A stretch of 64,000 nucleotides of DNA from Cereibacter sphaeroides (GTDB lineage: Bacteria > Pseudomonadota > Alphaproteobacteria > Rhodobacterales > Rhodobacteraceae). The position numbers and the translations under genes were made by a program. A model generated the notes under the pieces. The model saw only the letters and a list, made by a program, of their open reading frames with translations. It searched no databases and was not told the DNA's origin. Of the stretch, positions 52,718 to 62,861 are shown piece after piece. Within the stretch, counting starts at the first letter, position 1. Each line of letters starts with the position of its first letter. The stretch is from assembly GCA_003243455.1 (NCBI GenBank), contig QFQS01000003.1, positions 310,001 to 374,000 on the forward strand. Direction: 5' to 3'.

Positions 52718-52977
52718 CCTGGGCGCTTGTTGCGGCATTCCTCTGGCTGGTCGTGGCCAATGTCATCGGCATGCTGCCGAGCCGGGACCACCACTGGCGC
52801 GCGGCCTATGTGCTGATCGCGGTGGGTATCCCGATCCTTGGCTGGGTGACCTATGAGAGCGGGCCGCTGTGGGGGCTGGCGATGCTGGCCGCCGGGGCTT
52901 CGGTACTGCGTTGGCCGGTCTATTTCCTGTTCCGTCGGCTGCGCGGCAAGAAGGCGGGGCAGGAACCGGCGGAGTAG
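52714..52977 (+). CDS. DUF2484 small membrane protein, copy 2
   Basis: An 87-residue paralogue of the preceding protein: three helices (WALVAAFLWLVVANVIGML, AAYVLIAVGIPILGWV, LWGLAMLAAGASVLRWPVYFLF) and a basic tail RRLRGKKAG. The shared A-x-x-W-L/I and MLP[M/S]R motifs suggest tandem duplication. ATGA overlap with the first copy implies coupled translation and possibly a complex. Confidence 0.85.
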   Translation: MTWALVAAFLWLVVANVIGMLPSRDHHWRAAYVLIAVGIPILGWVTYESGPLWGLAMLAAGASVLRWPVYFLFRRLRGKKAGQEPAE

Positions 52978-53078
52978 ATGGGTCCGACCGTAGTCTTATG
53001 TCGAACGCAGGGCGGTTGTTATCGGTGCCCCATCCGTGGCATCTGGCACGCGCTGATACCTGCCAAGGGCTGTGATAC

Positions 53079-53999
53079 ATGACCATTCCCGCGCCGCGAG
53101 GCACCCTGATCCCGGACCGATCTCTTGCCGATCTGACCTGGCTCCGCGTGGGCGGGCCGGCGGACTGGTTGTTGCAACCGGCGGATGAGGTGGACCTTGC
53201 GGATTTCCTGCGTGATCTGGACCCCAATGTGCAGGTGTTTCCGATGGGGGTGGGAAGCAACCTGATCGTGCGCGACGGCGGTATCCGGGCGGTGGTGATC
53301 CGGCTGGGGCGGGGCTTCAACGGTATTGCCGTCGAGGGCGATCGGGTGATCGCGGGGGCGGCGGCGCTGGATGCGCATGTGGCGCGGAAGGCGGCGGAGG
53401 GTGGGCGCGACCTGACCTTTCTGCGCACGATCCCTGGCAGCATCGGCGGTGCGGTGCGGATGAATGCGGGGTGTTACGGGTCATACGTCGCCGATCATCT
53501 GGTCGAGGTTCGTGTGGTGCTGCGCAATGGGGAAATCGTGACGATCCCCGCCACCGACCTGCATCTGCGCTATCGGCAGAGCGACTTGCCCGATGGCGCG
53601 GTGGTGGTTGAGGCGGTTTTCCGCGCGAAGGCGGGCGATCCCGCAGAACTGGTCGCCAAGATGGAGGATCAGCTTGCGCGGCGCGATGCCAGCCAACCGA
53701 CCAAGGAACGCACGGCGGGGTCGACGTTTCGCAATCCGGCGGGTTTTTCCAGCACAGGCAAGGCCGATGACACGCATGAACTAAAGGCCTGGAAGGTCAT
53801 CGACGAGGCCGGAATGCGCGGCGCGCGGCGGGGCGGCGCGCAGATGAGCGAGATGCACTCGAACTTTCTGATCAACGCCGGGGGGGCGACAGCCGCCGAT
53901 CTCGAAGAATTGGGCGAAGAAGTAAGAAAAAGGGTTTTCGCCAACAGTGGTTTGACACTAGAGTGGGAAATCATGCGCGTCGGCGAACCGGCGGCGTGA
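53079..53999 (+). CDS. murB: UDP-N-acetylenolpyruvoylglucosamine reductase
   Basis: A 306-residue FAD enzyme. [33 protein letters not shown] and [19 protein letters not shown] are the FAD-binding and active-site segments, with GSTFRNP and [15 protein letters not shown] near the end. It reduces enolpyruvyl-UDP-GlcNAc to UDP-MurNAc with NADPH. Start at 53079. Confidence 0.97.
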   Translation: MTIPAPRGTLIPDRSLADLTWLRVGGPADWLLQPADEVDLADFLRDLDPNVQVFPMGVGSNLIVRDGGIRAVVIRLGRGFNGIAVEGDRVIAGAAALDAHVARKAAEGGRDLTFLRTIPGSIGGAVRMNAGCYGSYVADHLVEVRVVLRNGEIVTIPATDLHLRYRQSDLPDGAVVVEAVFRAKAGDPAELVAKMEDQLARRDASQPTKERTAGSTFRNPAGFSSTGKADDTHELKAWKVIDEAGMRGARRGGAQMSEMHSNFLINAGGATAADLEELGEEVRKRVFANSGLTLEWEIMRVGEPAA

Positions 54000-54047
54000 A
54001 CGAATGAAAAAGGGCCGCAAAGGCCCGGTCTAAAGGCGGTGGCGGGC

Positions 54048-54965
54048 ATGTCGAGCAGGGCAGCCCCCAAAGTGGCAGTGTTGATGGGTGGCCTTTCCGC
54101 CGAGCGGGAGGTTTCGCTCGCCAGCGGGCGTGAATGCGCCAAGGCCCTTCGGGAGGCGGGATATTCGAATCTGATCGAGGTCGATTGCGGCCTTGACCTC
54201 GCCTCGCGCCTTGCCGAGCTGAAACCCGATGTCTGCTTCAACGCGCTGCATGGCCGCTGGGGCGAGGATGGCTGCGTTCAGGGGATGCTGGAGTGGATGC
54301 GCATTCCCTATACGCACTCCGGCGTTCTGGCTTCGGCGTTGGCGCTGGACAAGACGCGGACCAAGGCGGCCTACATCATCGCGGGCCTGCCGGTTGTCGA
54401 AAGCATCATGGCCGATGCGGCAGAGGTTCGCGCGCGTCATGTGATGGAGCCGCCTTATGTCGTCAAGCCGAATAACGAAGGTTCCTCGGTCGGCATCTAT
54501 CTGGTGCATGAGGGCGCGAATGCCCCGCCGCAACTTGCCGCCAACATGCCTGCGGCCGTGATGGTCGAGGCCTATGTGCCGGGGCGCGAGCTGACCGTGA
54601 CGGTGATGGGGGATCGGGCGCTGTGCGTGACCGACATCATCACCAAGGGCTGGTATGACTACGATGCCAAATACAAGCCCGGAGGGTCGCACCACATCCT
54701 GCCGGCGGACCTTCCCGCAGAGATCACAGATGCCTGTCTGGACTATGCGCTGCGCGCCCATAACGCGCTGGGGTGCCGGGGTGTGAGCCGGACCGATTTC
54801 CGCTGGAACGAGGCGAAGGGTCTGGGCGGGCTGATCCTGCTGGAGACGAATACCCAGCCGGGGATGACGCCGACCTCGCTTGCCCCCGAGCAGGCGGCCT
54901 GGGCGGGCTACGACTTTCCCGCGCTGTGCCACTGGATGGTGGAGGATGCCTCATGCAACCGATAA
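54048..54965 (+). CDS. ddl: D-alanine--D-alanine ligase
   Basis: A 305-residue ATP-grasp ligase. [59 protein letters not shown] and [19 protein letters not shown] match Ddl. It makes the D-Ala-D-Ala dipeptide for MurF. ATG 54048 is chosen because AAAGG is 11 bases before it, whereas GTG 54039 is only 2 bases away. A small GGGCC-GCAAA-GGCCC hairpin lies at 54011-54025. Confidence 0.97.
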   Translation: MSSRAAPKVAVLMGGLSAEREVSLASGRECAKALREAGYSNLIEVDCGLDLASRLAELKPDVCFNALHGRWGEDGCVQGMLEWMRIPYTHSGVLASALALDKTRTKAAYIIAGLPVVESIMADAAEVRARHVMEPPYVVKPNNEGSSVGIYLVHEGANAPPQLAANMPAAVMVEAYVPGRELTVTVMGDRALCVTDIITKGWYDYDAKYKPGGSHHILPADLPAEITDACLDYALRAHNALGCRGVSRTDFRWNEAKGLGGLILLETNTQPGMTPTSLAPEQAAWAGYDFPALCHWMVEDASCNR

Positions 54966-55843
54966 GGCAGACCGTTCCGACGATGCGCGACCCCGCGCCA
55001 AGCCGCACCGCCTATCGTTTGCAGCGGCTGTGGCTGACCCCGGTGTTCCGGGCGCTGATGCGTGTGGGGCTGCCGACCTTTGTGTTGGTGTTCTCGGTAG
55101 GGCTTTATCTGTCGGATGAGGGCAGGCGGCAGGGGATCACCGCTGCCTGGGCCGGAACCTGGGCCAAGGTCGAGAAGCGGCCGGAGTTTCTGGTGAACAT
55201 GATGGCGATCGATGGCGCCTCGCCGCCGCTGGCCGAGGCGATCCGCGCCCGGCTGGCGCTGCAATTCCCGCTGTCGTCGTTCGAGATCGACATGGAGGCG
55301 TTGCGGGCCAAGATCGAAGATCTCGACGCCGTTGCGCGTGCCGATCTGCGGGTGCGCTCGGGAGGCGTCTTGCAGGTCATGGTGACGGAACGCATTCCGG
55401 TCGTGATCTGGCGCACCACGGATGAATTGTCGCTGCTGGATGCCGAGGGGCGCAGGGTGGCGCGCGTGTTCGGACGCACGGACCGTCCCGACCTGCCGCT
55501 GATCGCGGGCGACGGAGCAAATGATGCCGTCCTCGAGGCGATGGCGATCCTTGCCGCCGCCGAGCCGATCGAAAAGCGCCTGCGCGGTCTGGTCCGCATG
55601 GGGGATCGCCGTTGGGACGTGGTTCTGGACCGCGACCAGCGCATCCTTTTGCCCGAACTCGATCCCGTGCGCGCGCTGGAACGCGTGATCGCGCTGGACA
55701 AGGCCGAGAAACTTCTGGACCGCGATGTGGTCGCGGTCGATCTGCGCAACGCCCAACGCCCGGTGCTGCGCCTTAGCCGAAATGCATTGGGCCAACTGCG
55801 CGTCGCGCGGGGGCTTGTTCAAACCGGAGCCAGTACGCCATGA
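54953..55843 (+). CDS. ftsQ: Cell division protein FtsQ
   Basis: A 296-residue protein: a basic cytoplasmic N-terminus, one membrane helix near 38-55 ([17 protein letters not shown]), a POTRA-type domain and a beta domain with [23 protein letters not shown]. FtsQ links FtsL/FtsB and the division ring. ATG 54953 overlaps the end of ddl by 13 bp; the open frame begins at 54773 but that would start inside ddl. The ftsA ATG overlaps its stop. Confidence 0.93.
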   Translation: MQPIRQTVPTMRDPAPSRTAYRLQRLWLTPVFRALMRVGLPTFVLVFSVGLYLSDEGRRQGITAAWAGTWAKVEKRPEFLVNMMAIDGASPPLAEAIRARLALQFPLSSFEIDMEALRAKIEDLDAVARADLRVRSGGVLQVMVTERIPVVIWRTTDELSLLDAEGRRVARVFGRTDRPDLPLIAGDGANDAVLEAMAILAAAEPIEKRLRGLVRMGDRRWDVVLDRDQRILLPELDPVRALERVIALDKAEKLLDRDVVAVDLRNAQRPVLRLSRNALGQLRVARGLVQTGASTP

Positions 55844-57174
55844 CCGATCTGTATCAATCGCAGCGCATGATGCGGAACATGCGCAAGGCCGCGATGCAGC
55901 GCGGTGTAATCGCCGTTCTGGACGTGGGCACGTCGAAGATCGCCTGCCTGATCCTGCGTTTCGACGGACCGGACCATCTGCGTGAGGCTGACGGCGTGGG
56001 GCCGATGGCCGGTCAGTCCTCGTTCCGGGTGATTGGCGCTGCCACGACGCGGTCGCGCGGGGTTCGCTTTGGCGAGATTTCCGTGATGAACGAGACCGAG
56101 CGCGCGATCCGCACCGCCGTGCAGGCGGCGCAGAAGATGGCGAACGTGCGGGTTGACCATGCCATCGTCTGCTTCTCGGGCGCGGAACCCCGCAGCTATG
56201 GGCTGGCGGGCGAGTGGGAGTTGCAGGACAGCGTCGTGACCGAGCAGGATGTGGCGCGGGTGCTGGCCTCTTGCGACGTGCCGAACATCGGCGACGGGCG
56301 CGAGATCCTGCACGCGCAGCCGGTGAACTTTGCGCTGGATCATCGTTCTGGCCTTGGCGATCCGCGCGGGCAGATCGGCAACCGGCTGGCCTGCGACCTG
56401 CATCTGTTGTCGGCCGACGGGTCTGTGATCCAGAACCTGCTTTACTGCATCAAGCGCTGTGATCTGGAGCTGGCCGGAATTGCGTCCTCGGCCTATGTCG
56501 CGGGCATCTCCTCGCTGGTCGAGGATGAGCAGGAACTGGGGGCGGCCTGCATCGACATGGGCGGCGGATCCACCGGCATCTCGATTTTCATCAAGAAACA
56601 CATGATCTATGCCGATGCGGTACGCATGGGCGGGGACCATGTGACGTCCGATATCTCCAAGGGTCTGCTGGTACCGGTGTCGGTCGCCGAGCGGATCAAG
56701 ACCCGGCACGGGGGCGTCCACGCCACCGGCATGGACGACCGCGAGATGATCGAGACCGGCGGCGACAGCGGCGACTGGGAGAAAGACCGCCGCACCGTCA
56801 GCCGGACCGAGCTGATCGGCATCATGCGACCGAGGGTCGAGGAAATCCTGGAAGAGGTCCGTGCGCGGCTGGATGCGGCGGGCTTCGACCATCTGCCAAG
56901 CCAGCAAATCGTGCTGACCGGGGGTGCAAGCCAAATCCCGGGGCTGGACGGACTGGCGGCGCGAATCCTTGGCCAGCGGGTGCGCCTTGGCCGCCCGCTG
57001 CGCGTACAGGGGTTGCCGCAGGCGACCACGGGGCCTGCCTTTGCCGCAGGCGTGGGGTTGTGTCTGTTCGCGGCGCACCCGCAGGACGAGTGGTGGGATT
57101 TCGACATACCGACCGAGCGCATTCCCGCCCGGTCGCTGAAAAGGGCAATGCGATGGTTCAGAGACAACTGGTAA
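55840..57174 (+). CDS. ftsA: Cell division protein FtsA
   Basis: A 444-residue actin-like ATPase. VIAVLDVGTSKIACLIL is the phosphate-1 segment, CIDMGGGSTGISIF phosphate-2 and VLTGGASQIPGLDGLA the adenosine site; the C-terminal RSLKRAMRWFRDNW is the amphipathic membrane-binding helix. It anchors FtsZ filaments to the membrane. Overlaps ftsQ by four bases (ATGA). Confidence 0.97.
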   Translation: MTDLYQSQRMMRNMRKAAMQRGVIAVLDVGTSKIACLILRFDGPDHLREADGVGPMAGQSSFRVIGAATTRSRGVRFGEISVMNETERAIRTAVQAAQKMANVRVDHAIVCFSGAEPRSYGLAGEWELQDSVVTEQDVARVLASCDVPNIGDGREILHAQPVNFALDHRSGLGDPRGQIGNRLACDLHLLSADGSVIQNLLYCIKRCDLELAGIASSAYVAGISSLVEDEQELGAACIDMGGGSTGISIFIKKHMIYADAVRMGGDHVTSDISKGLLVPVSVAERIKTRHGGVHATGMDDREMIETGGDSGDWEKDRRTVSRTELIGIMRPRVEEILEEVRARLDAAGFDHLPSQQIVLTGGASQIPGLDGLAARILGQRVRLGRPLRVQGLPQATTGPAFAAGVGLCLFAAHPQDEWWDFDIPTERIPARSLKRAMRWFRDNW

Positions 57175-57277
57175 CCACCAGATACAGCGGTCGGCGGCGA
57201 AATCCCGCTGACCTGAAGTGCCGATTGCCCATATTTTGTGGGGCAAATTGCGTTTTTTTCGTGACCTGAGGACCTAC

Positions 57278-57286
57278 TGTGGATAG
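57278..57286 (-). promoter_or_regulatory. DnaA-box-like sequence upstream of ftsZ
   Basis: TGTGGATAG matches 8 of 9 bases of the DnaA box complement TGTGGATAA, about 100 bp before the ftsZ start. A perfect box lies just after ftsZ (59037-59045). Confidence 0.35.
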
Positions 57287-57383
57287 ACTCGCGGATAACT
57301 TGGGGAAAACCCTTCTTCGGCGCGAACAGAAGCGCGCTCGAAAACTGCGCGGCCGGGGCAACAAAAACGTAGGCGGATTGGCA

Positions 57384-59009
57384 ATGACTTTGAACTTTGT
57401 GATGAACGCGGAACGGGAAGAGCTGAAGCCCCGCATCACCGTTTTTGGTGTTGGTGGGGCTGGTGGCAACGCTGTCAACAACATGATCGACCAGAACCTT
57501 GAGGGGGTCGAGTTCGTCGTCGCCAACACCGACGCCCAGGCGCTGATGCAAAGCCGCGCCAACGCGACGATCCAGATGGGCGTCCGTGTCACCGAAGGTC
57601 TGGGCGCCGGGGCGCGGCCGACGGTCGGCGCGGCGGCTGCCGAGGAATCGATCGAGATGATCGTGGATCACCTCGCTGGCGCGCATATGTGCTTCATCAC
57701 CGCAGGTATGGGTGGGGGCACCGGCACGGGTGCTGCCCCGATCATTGCGCAGGCCGCGCGTGAGCTGGGTGTGTTGACGGTCGGCGTCGTGACCAAGCCC
57801 TTCCAGTTCGAGGGCGCCAAGCGTATGCGTCAGGCCGAAGAGGGTGTCGAAGCCCTGCAGAAGGTCGTCGACACCCTCATCATAATCCCGAACCAGAACC
57901 TGTTCCGTCTGGCCAACGAAAAGACCACCTTCACCGAAGCCTTCGCCATGGCCGACGATGTGCTGTATCAGGGCGTCAAGGGCGTGACCGACCTGATGGT
58001 TCGCCCCGGCCTTATCAACCTCGACTTCGCCGACGTCCGCGCGGTGATGGACGAGATGGGCAAGGCGATGATGGGTACGGGCGAAGCGCGCGGCGATGAT
58101 CGTGCGGTTCAGGCGGCCGAAAAAGCTATCGCCAACCCGCTTCTGGACGAAATCAGCCTGAACGGCGCCAAGGGCGTTCTGATCAACATCACCGGCGGTT
58201 ACGACCTGACCCTGTTCGAACTGGACGAGGCCGCGAACATCATTCGCGAAAAGGTCGATCCCGACGCGAACATCATCGTCGGCTCGACGCTGGACACCAG
58301 CATGGAAGGCGCGATCCGGGTTTCGGTCGTGGCGACCGGAATCGACGCTACCGCTGCGAACCGCGCCGAAACGCCGGTTGCGCGCCGCTCGATGGCCACC
58401 CCGCTTGCCGCAGCCCATCCGGTTGCGCAGCCAAGCTTCACGGCGCCCGAGCCGCGCACCGAAGTTCGTGCCGAACCGCGGATGGAACTGCGCGAAGAAG
58501 TGCGCGCGCCCGAACCGGCGGCCGAAGAGCAAACGCTTTTCGCAGGGATAGAAGCTGAAGAAGACTTCTTCGACGAAGGCGCGAGCGACGAACTGCCGCC
58601 GCCCGCGTATCGCCCGCAGCAGCCGGCGCCCGCTCCGCGCGCCGCTGCTGCGCCTGCGATGACAGATGACGCCGCAGCCTTCGTGGCGCCGCGCGCCCGG
58701 ATCGGCCAGCCGTCGGCAGAAGCGATGGCGCGGCTTCAGGCCGCGGCAAGCAAAGTGCCCGCGCGCACGGCCGCCGCTGCCGCCCAGGCACGTCCGGCAG
58801 CCGCAGCAGCTGCCCCTCGCGCAGCAGAGAAACCGCGCTTTGGAATCGGGTCGCTGATCAACCGGATGTCAGGTCATTCCGAGACCGCCGAGCGCGCTGC
58901 ACCAGCCCGGCAGCAACCTCCTGTGACGAGCTATGACGACGAGGTCGAGCTTAACGCAGACGAGGAACGTATCGAAATTCCGGCCTTCCTGCGTCGCCAG
59001 GCGAACTGA
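57384..59009 (+). CDS. ftsZ: Cell division protein FtsZ
   Basis: A 541-residue tubulin homologue. The nucleotide-binding GGGTGTG is at 110-116; T7-loop [11 protein letters not shown] near 210-220 catalyses GTP hydrolysis. Residues about 330-520 form the long Ala/Pro/Glu-rich linker typical of alphaproteobacteria, ending with the conserved C-terminal peptide EIPAFLRRQ that binds FtsA. ATG 57384 ([20 protein letters not shown]) is the usual start; the open frame begins 105 bp earlier. Confidence 0.98.
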   Translation: MTLNFVMNAEREELKPRITVFGVGGAGGNAVNNMIDQNLEGVEFVVANTDAQALMQSRANATIQMGVRVTEGLGAGARPTVGAAAAEESIEMIVDHLAGAHMCFITAGMGGGTGTGAAPIIAQAARELGVLTVGVVTKPFQFEGAKRMRQAEEGVEALQKVVDTLIIIPNQNLFRLANEKTTFTEAFAMADDVLYQGVKGVTDLMVRPGLINLDFADVRAVMDEMGKAMMGTGEARGDDRAVQAAEKAIANPLLDEISLNGAKGVLINITGGYDLTLFELDEAANIIREKVDPDANIIVGSTLDTSMEGAIRVSVVATGIDATAANRAETPVARRSMATPLAAAHPVAQPSFTAPEPRTEVRAEPRMELREEVRAPEPAAEEQTLFAGIEAEEDFFDEGASDELPPPAYRPQQPAPAPRAAAAPAMTDDAAAFVAPRARIGQPSAEAMARLQAAASKVPARTAAAAAQARPAAAAAAPRAAEKPRFGIGSLINRMSGHSETAERAAPARQQPPVTSYDDEVELNADEERIEIPAFLRRQAN

Positions 59010-59036
59010 GGACGGAAATATTCCGGTAACGAATTC

Positions 59037-59045
59037 TGTGGATAA
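59037..59045 (-). promoter_or_regulatory. Perfect DnaA box after ftsZ
   Basis: TGTGGATAA is the exact complement of the consensus TTATCCACA, 28 bp after the ftsZ stop and next to the terminator. Only one box is here, so it may be chance or a titration/regulatory site. Confidence 0.45.
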
Positions 59046-59075
59046 GGCCCGAGAGATTGGGCCTTTTTCTTTTTA
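59044..59075 (+). terminator. Rho-independent terminator after ftsZ
   Basis: AAGGCCC (59044-59050) pairs with GGGCCTT (59059-59065) around GAGAGATT, followed by TTTTTCTTTTT. It separates the division cluster from lpxC. Confidence 0.88.
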
Positions 59076-59221
59076 AAATCAATTGGTTTCTGCATGCGCA
59101 GCGGAAAACTGCCAGACTGCGCGGCCCGTGTTACAAGGCGTCACAAAGAGTGAATTGAGCTTACCGGGGTGCGCGCTTAGCTGACGATGGCGACAAGTGA
59201 TACTGCCAAAGGAACGACCCT

Positions 59222-60142
59222 GTGCAACATACCCTCAAAGCTCCGGTGACCTTCACGGGTGTCGGCCTTCATTCGGGGGCCATTGTGCGTATGGTGGTCA
59301 ACCCCGCCTCGGCGGACTATGGCATCTGGTTCCGCCGCACCGACCTGCGCGCCATGGACGTGATGGTTCCCGCCCGTTGGGATGCGGTTGTGCCGTCGCG
59401 GCTTTGCACGCTTTTGGGTAACGCCGCCGGTGTGACCGTATCGACCGTCGAACACCTGATGGCCGCGCTTGCGGGTTGCGGTATCCACAACGCGCTGATC
59501 GAGATTGACGGACCGGAAGTGCCGATCCTGGATGGCAGCGCCGGTCAGTTCGTGAAGGCGTTCCTTGCGCGCGGTCTGCGCGAACAGGCGACGCCCGTGC
59601 GCGCGATCCGTGTCCTGAGGCCGGTCGAAGTCCGCGAAGGTGACACCGTGGCACGGCTGGAGCCGGCGGATATGCTGGAAATCGACTTCCGCATTGATTT
59701 TGAGGATCAGGCGATCGGCAAGCAGCAAAAGTCGCTGAATATGGCGAATGGCGCCTTCGTTCGCGAACTGTCCGACAGCCGCACCTTTTGCCGCCAGCAG
59801 GACGTGGACGACATGCGCGCGCGTGGCCTGGCACTGGGCGGCACGCTGGACAACGCCGTTGTGGTCGAAGGCGACCGCGTGCTCAGCCCCGGCGGTCTGC
59901 GTCACGACGACGAACCCGTGCGCCACAAGATGCTGGATGCGCTTGGTGATCTGGCGCTGGCCGGCGGCCCGGTTCTGGGCCGTTACACCGGTATCCGCGC
60001 TGGTCACGCGATGACCAACCGCCTGCTGCACGCGCTTTTCGCGCGGCCCGACGCCTGGGAGATGATCGACTGCGGTATCCAGGCCGGGTGCAAGTTGCCA
60101 GGGGCAGGGGTTGTCGCGGCCGATATTCCTGCGCATTTCTGA
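59222..60142 (+). CDS. lpxC: UDP-3-O-acyl-N-acetylglucosamine deacetylase
   Basis: A 306-residue zinc amidase. FTGVGLHSGAIVRMVVNPA, TVEHLMAALAGCGIHNALIE with its zinc His, LDGSAGQFV and HKMLDALGDLALAGGPVLG with a second metal His match LpxC. It commits the lipid A pathway by deacetylating UDP-3-O-acyl-GlcNAc. Start is GTG 59222. It follows the ftsZ terminator, so it has its own promoter. Confidence 0.98.
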   Translation: MQHTLKAPVTFTGVGLHSGAIVRMVVNPASADYGIWFRRTDLRAMDVMVPARWDAVVPSRLCTLLGNAAGVTVSTVEHLMAALAGCGIHNALIEIDGPEVPILDGSAGQFVKAFLARGLREQATPVRAIRVLRPVEVREGDTVARLEPADMLEIDFRIDFEDQAIGKQQKSLNMANGAFVRELSDSRTFCRQQDVDDMRARGLALGGTLDNAVVVEGDRVLSPGGLRHDDEPVRHKMLDALGDLALAGGPVLGRYTGIRAGHAMTNRLLHALFARPDAWEMIDCGIQAGCKLPGAGVVAADIPAHF

Positions 60143-60281
60143 CTGCGTGTCAAAGGCTTGCCGGGGCGTCCGGGAAATGCCGAAAGGCGTTTTGCGCCCC
60201 GGATTTATCTGTGCTAGGACACGCATCAACAGAGCCGGAACGCAAGTCGTTCAGGCCGGACGGATCGATCGAGGTGAGTTG

Positions 60282-61127
60282 ATGACAGGCGGTAGAACCG
60301 GGGCACGCTGGGTCGGCACGGCCATGCTTGTCCTGATGCTTGCGGCCTGCGGCAATTCGGCTGCGCAAAAGCAGCAGCAGCTTGAAAACTCATCGCCCGA
60401 GGAAATCTACAAGCTTGGCGAGATGGAGCTTGAGACCCAGCGCAAGCCGGACAGCGCGATCAAGTATTTTGCAGAGGTCGAGCGGCTTTACCCCTATTCC
60501 GAATGGGCGAAGCGCGCGCTGATCATGCAGGCCTATGCCAACCACAAGGCCAAGAAATACGAAGAGGCGCGGGCGGCTGCGCAACGCTATCTGGACTTCT
60601 ATCCGGGGGACGAGGATGCGCCCTATGCGCTGTATCTTCTGGCCCTGTCCTACTACGACCAGATCGACGAGGTAGGTCGCGACCAGGGCATCACCTTCCA
60701 GGCGCTGCAGGGGATGCGCGACGTCATCGAGGAATATCCCGACAGCGACTATGCCCGTTCGGCCATGATGAAATTCGACCTGGCCTTCGATCACCTTGCG
60801 GGCAAGGAAATGGAGATCGGACGGTATTACCTGAAACGCGGGCATTACACGGCGGCGATCAACCGGTTCCGCGTGGTGGTCGAGCAATATCAGACGACAA
60901 GCCACACGCCCGAGGCACTGCTGCGTCTGGTCGAATCCTATCTGGCGCTCGGCTTCCGCAACGAGGCGCAGACGGCGGGCGCCATCCTGGGCTACAACTT
61001 CCGTTCCAGCCCGTTCTATGACGATGCCTATCGTTTGCTGAAGGGTCAGGGACTCGCGCCGGAAGTCGCCGGCAACAGCTGGCTGAGCAGTGTCTATCGC
61101 CAGGTGGTCCGCGGCGATTGGCTGTAA
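60282..61127 (+). CDS. bamD: Outer membrane assembly lipoprotein BamD
   Basis: A 281-residue lipoprotein. Signal with lipobox LAAC (MLVLMLAACGN), then five TPR-like repeats (LGEMELETQRKPDSAIKYF, RAAAQRYLDFYPGDEDAPYA, RSAMMKFDLAFDHLAGKEME). BamD is part of the BAM complex that folds outer-membrane proteins. ATG 60282; the open frame extends to 60111 across lpxC. It is followed by recN 9 bp later. Confidence 0.95.
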   Translation: MTGGRTGARWVGTAMLVLMLAACGNSAAQKQQQLENSSPEEIYKLGEMELETQRKPDSAIKYFAEVERLYPYSEWAKRALIMQAYANHKAKKYEEARAAAQRYLDFYPGDEDAPYALYLLALSYYDQIDEVGRDQGITFQALQGMRDVIEEYPDSDYARSAMMKFDLAFDHLAGKEMEIGRYYLKRGHYTAAINRFRVVVEQYQTTSHTPEALLRLVESYLALGFRNEAQTAGAILGYNFRSSPFYDDAYRLLKGQGLAPEVAGNSWLSSVYRQVVRGDWL

Positions 61128-61136
61128 GGCGGCGCC

Positions 61137-62780
61137 ATGCTGCGCAGCTTGGACATCCGCGACATGCTGATCATCGAGCGGCTGAGCCTTGAGTTTCAGC
61201 CGGGTCTGAATGTCTTGACCGGAGAGACCGGTGCGGGCAAGTCGATCCTGCTGGATTCGCTGGGCTTCGTGCTGGGCTGGCGCGGACGGGCGGAACTGGT
61301 CCGAGCCGGGGCGGCCCAAGGTGAGGTCACGGCCGTGTTCGGCATCGCGGAAGGCCATCCGGCACGGACTGTGCTGGCCGATGCCGGGATCGAGGCCGAG
61401 GATGAGCTGATCCTGCGCCGCACCAATACCGTCGATGGCCGCAAGTCCGCATGGATCAACGACAGGCGGGCGACGGGCGAGGTCCTGCGGGCCCTTTCCG
61501 ATACGCTGGTCGAACTTCATGGACAGCAGGATGACCGGGGGCTTTTGAACCCGCGCGGCCATCGCGAACTGCTGGATGCCTTTGCCGAAATCTCGCTTGG
61601 CCCCTTGCGCGCGGCATGGACGGCAGTCGGGGCCGCTCGGAAGCGGCTGGTCGAGGCCGAAGCGCAGATTGCAGCGGTCAAGGCGGAAGAGGATTACCTG
61701 CGTCACGCGGTGGCCGAGCTTGACGTGCTGGACCCGCAGCCCGGTGAGGATGCTGCGCTGGACGCGCGCCGCCGCTTGATGCAGGCTGCGGAGCGGATCC
61801 GGGCAGACATCGCGCGCGCGCATGGCGCCTTGGGCGAAGAGGGCGCGGGACGGCTTCTGATCGACGCGCAGCGTTGGCTGGAGGGGGCTGCCGAGACGGC
61901 GGAAGGGCAACTTGACACTGCCCTTTCGGCGCTTGCGCGTGCGCTTATGGAACTCAGCGATGCCGAAGCAGGGGTCGAGGCAGCTTTGCGCGGGCTGGAC
62001 TTCGATCCGTCAGAGCTGGAGGCGGCGGAAGAGCGGCTGTTCGCCATTCGGGCGCTGGCCCGAAAGCATGGCGTTCTGGCCGACGATTTGGGCGGTTTTG
62101 CCGATGGGTTGCGCCAGCGGCTCGAGGCTCTGGACGGCGGTGCGCGCAGCCTTGGCGTGCTGGCGAAGGCAGTGGCAGAGGCAGAGGTAGCCTATGCGGC
62201 CGAGGCTGACCGCGTGAGTGCCGCGCGGCGCGAAGCGGCGGGCCGGCTGGATGCGGCCATGGCGGCAGAGCTTGCGCCGCTGAAGATGGAGCGCGCGGTT
62301 TTCGCGACGGACATCGCGGCGGGGGAAGCCGGTCCCGAAGGGCGCGATGCCGTGACCTTCACCGTGGCCACCAATCCGGGCGCACCGGCAGGCCCCCTGA
62401 ACCGGATTGCCTCAGGCGGCGAGCTTTCACGATTCCTGCTGGCGCTGAAGGTCTGCCTGACACGGGGAACCGAGGGGCTGACGCTGATCTTTGACGAGAT
62501 CGACCGGGGCGTTGGCGGGGCGACGGCGGATGCGGTCGGGCGCAGGTTGCAGGCGCTGGCCGATGGAGCGCAGGTTTTGGTTGTCACCCACTCACCGCAG
62601 GTGGCGGCGCGGGGCGGGCATCACTGGCGGGTCGAAAAGCGGGTAGCGGGCGGCATGACTACCTCGGTCGTGACCCCGCTTTTGCCCGATGCGCGGGTGG
62701 ATGAGATCGCCCGGATGCTGGCAGGTGATACGGTGACCGAGGCGGCGCGGGCGGCTGCGGCGGCGCTGCTGGAGGGGTAG
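61137..62780 (+). CDS. recN: DNA repair protein RecN
   Basis: A 547-residue SMC-like ATPase. Walker A TGETGAGKSILLDSLGF near 25-40, the coiled-coil arms (about 160-360, Ala/Glu-rich), the LSGG-like IASGGELSRFLLALK and Walker B LIFDEIDRGVGG are visible. It acts in recombination repair of double-strand breaks. Its proximity to bamD (9 bp) suggests cotranscription. No LexA box was seen directly upstream. Confidence 0.97.
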   Translation: MLRSLDIRDMLIIERLSLEFQPGLNVLTGETGAGKSILLDSLGFVLGWRGRAELVRAGAAQGEVTAVFGIAEGHPARTVLADAGIEAEDELILRRTNTVDGRKSAWINDRRATGEVLRALSDTLVELHGQQDDRGLLNPRGHRELLDAFAEISLGPLRAAWTAVGAARKRLVEAEAQIAAVKAEEDYLRHAVAELDVLDPQPGEDAALDARRRLMQAAERIRADIARAHGALGEEGAGRLLIDAQRWLEGAAETAEGQLDTALSALARALMELSDAEAGVEAALRGLDFDPSELEAAEERLFAIRALARKHGVLADDLGGFADGLRQRLEALDGGARSLGVLAKAVAEAEVAYAAEADRVSAARREAAGRLDAAMAAELAPLKMERAVFATDIAAGEAGPEGRDAVTFTVATNPGAPAGPLNRIASGGELSRFLLALKVCLTRGTEGLTLIFDEIDRGVGGATADAVGRRLQALADGAQVLVVTHSPQVAARGGHHWRVEKRVAGGMTTSVVTPLLPDARVDEIARMLAGDTVTEAARAAAAALLEG

Positions 62781-62783
62781 ACG

Positions 62784-62861
62784 GGGGGCTTTCTGCCCCC
62801 CGTGGCCGGGACCAGGCCCCGGCCTTCCCCCCGAGGGTATTTTTCCAAGAAGAAGCGAAGG
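62784..62861. terminator. C-rich intergenic element between recN and SnoaL gene
   Basis: GGGGGGC-TTTCT-GCCCCCC forms a stem, then GGCCGGG-ACCA-GGCCCCGGCC a second, and CCCCCCGAGGGTATTTTTCC with AAGAAG ends the region. Convergent genes meet here; likely terminator, and a third copy of the pattern seen after hisA and uvrD. Confidence 0.6.

Noticed and set aside
54011..54025. GGGCC-GCAAA-GGCCC hairpin between murB and ddl as a terminator
   Set aside because: On the sense strand no T run follows; on the antisense strand TTTTT follows but the stem is only 5 bp, so I do not call it.
60390..61910. 506-residue minus-strand frame opposite bamD and recN
   Set aside because: No domain and Arg/His/Gln-rich antisense composition typical of high-G+C shadows of real genes.
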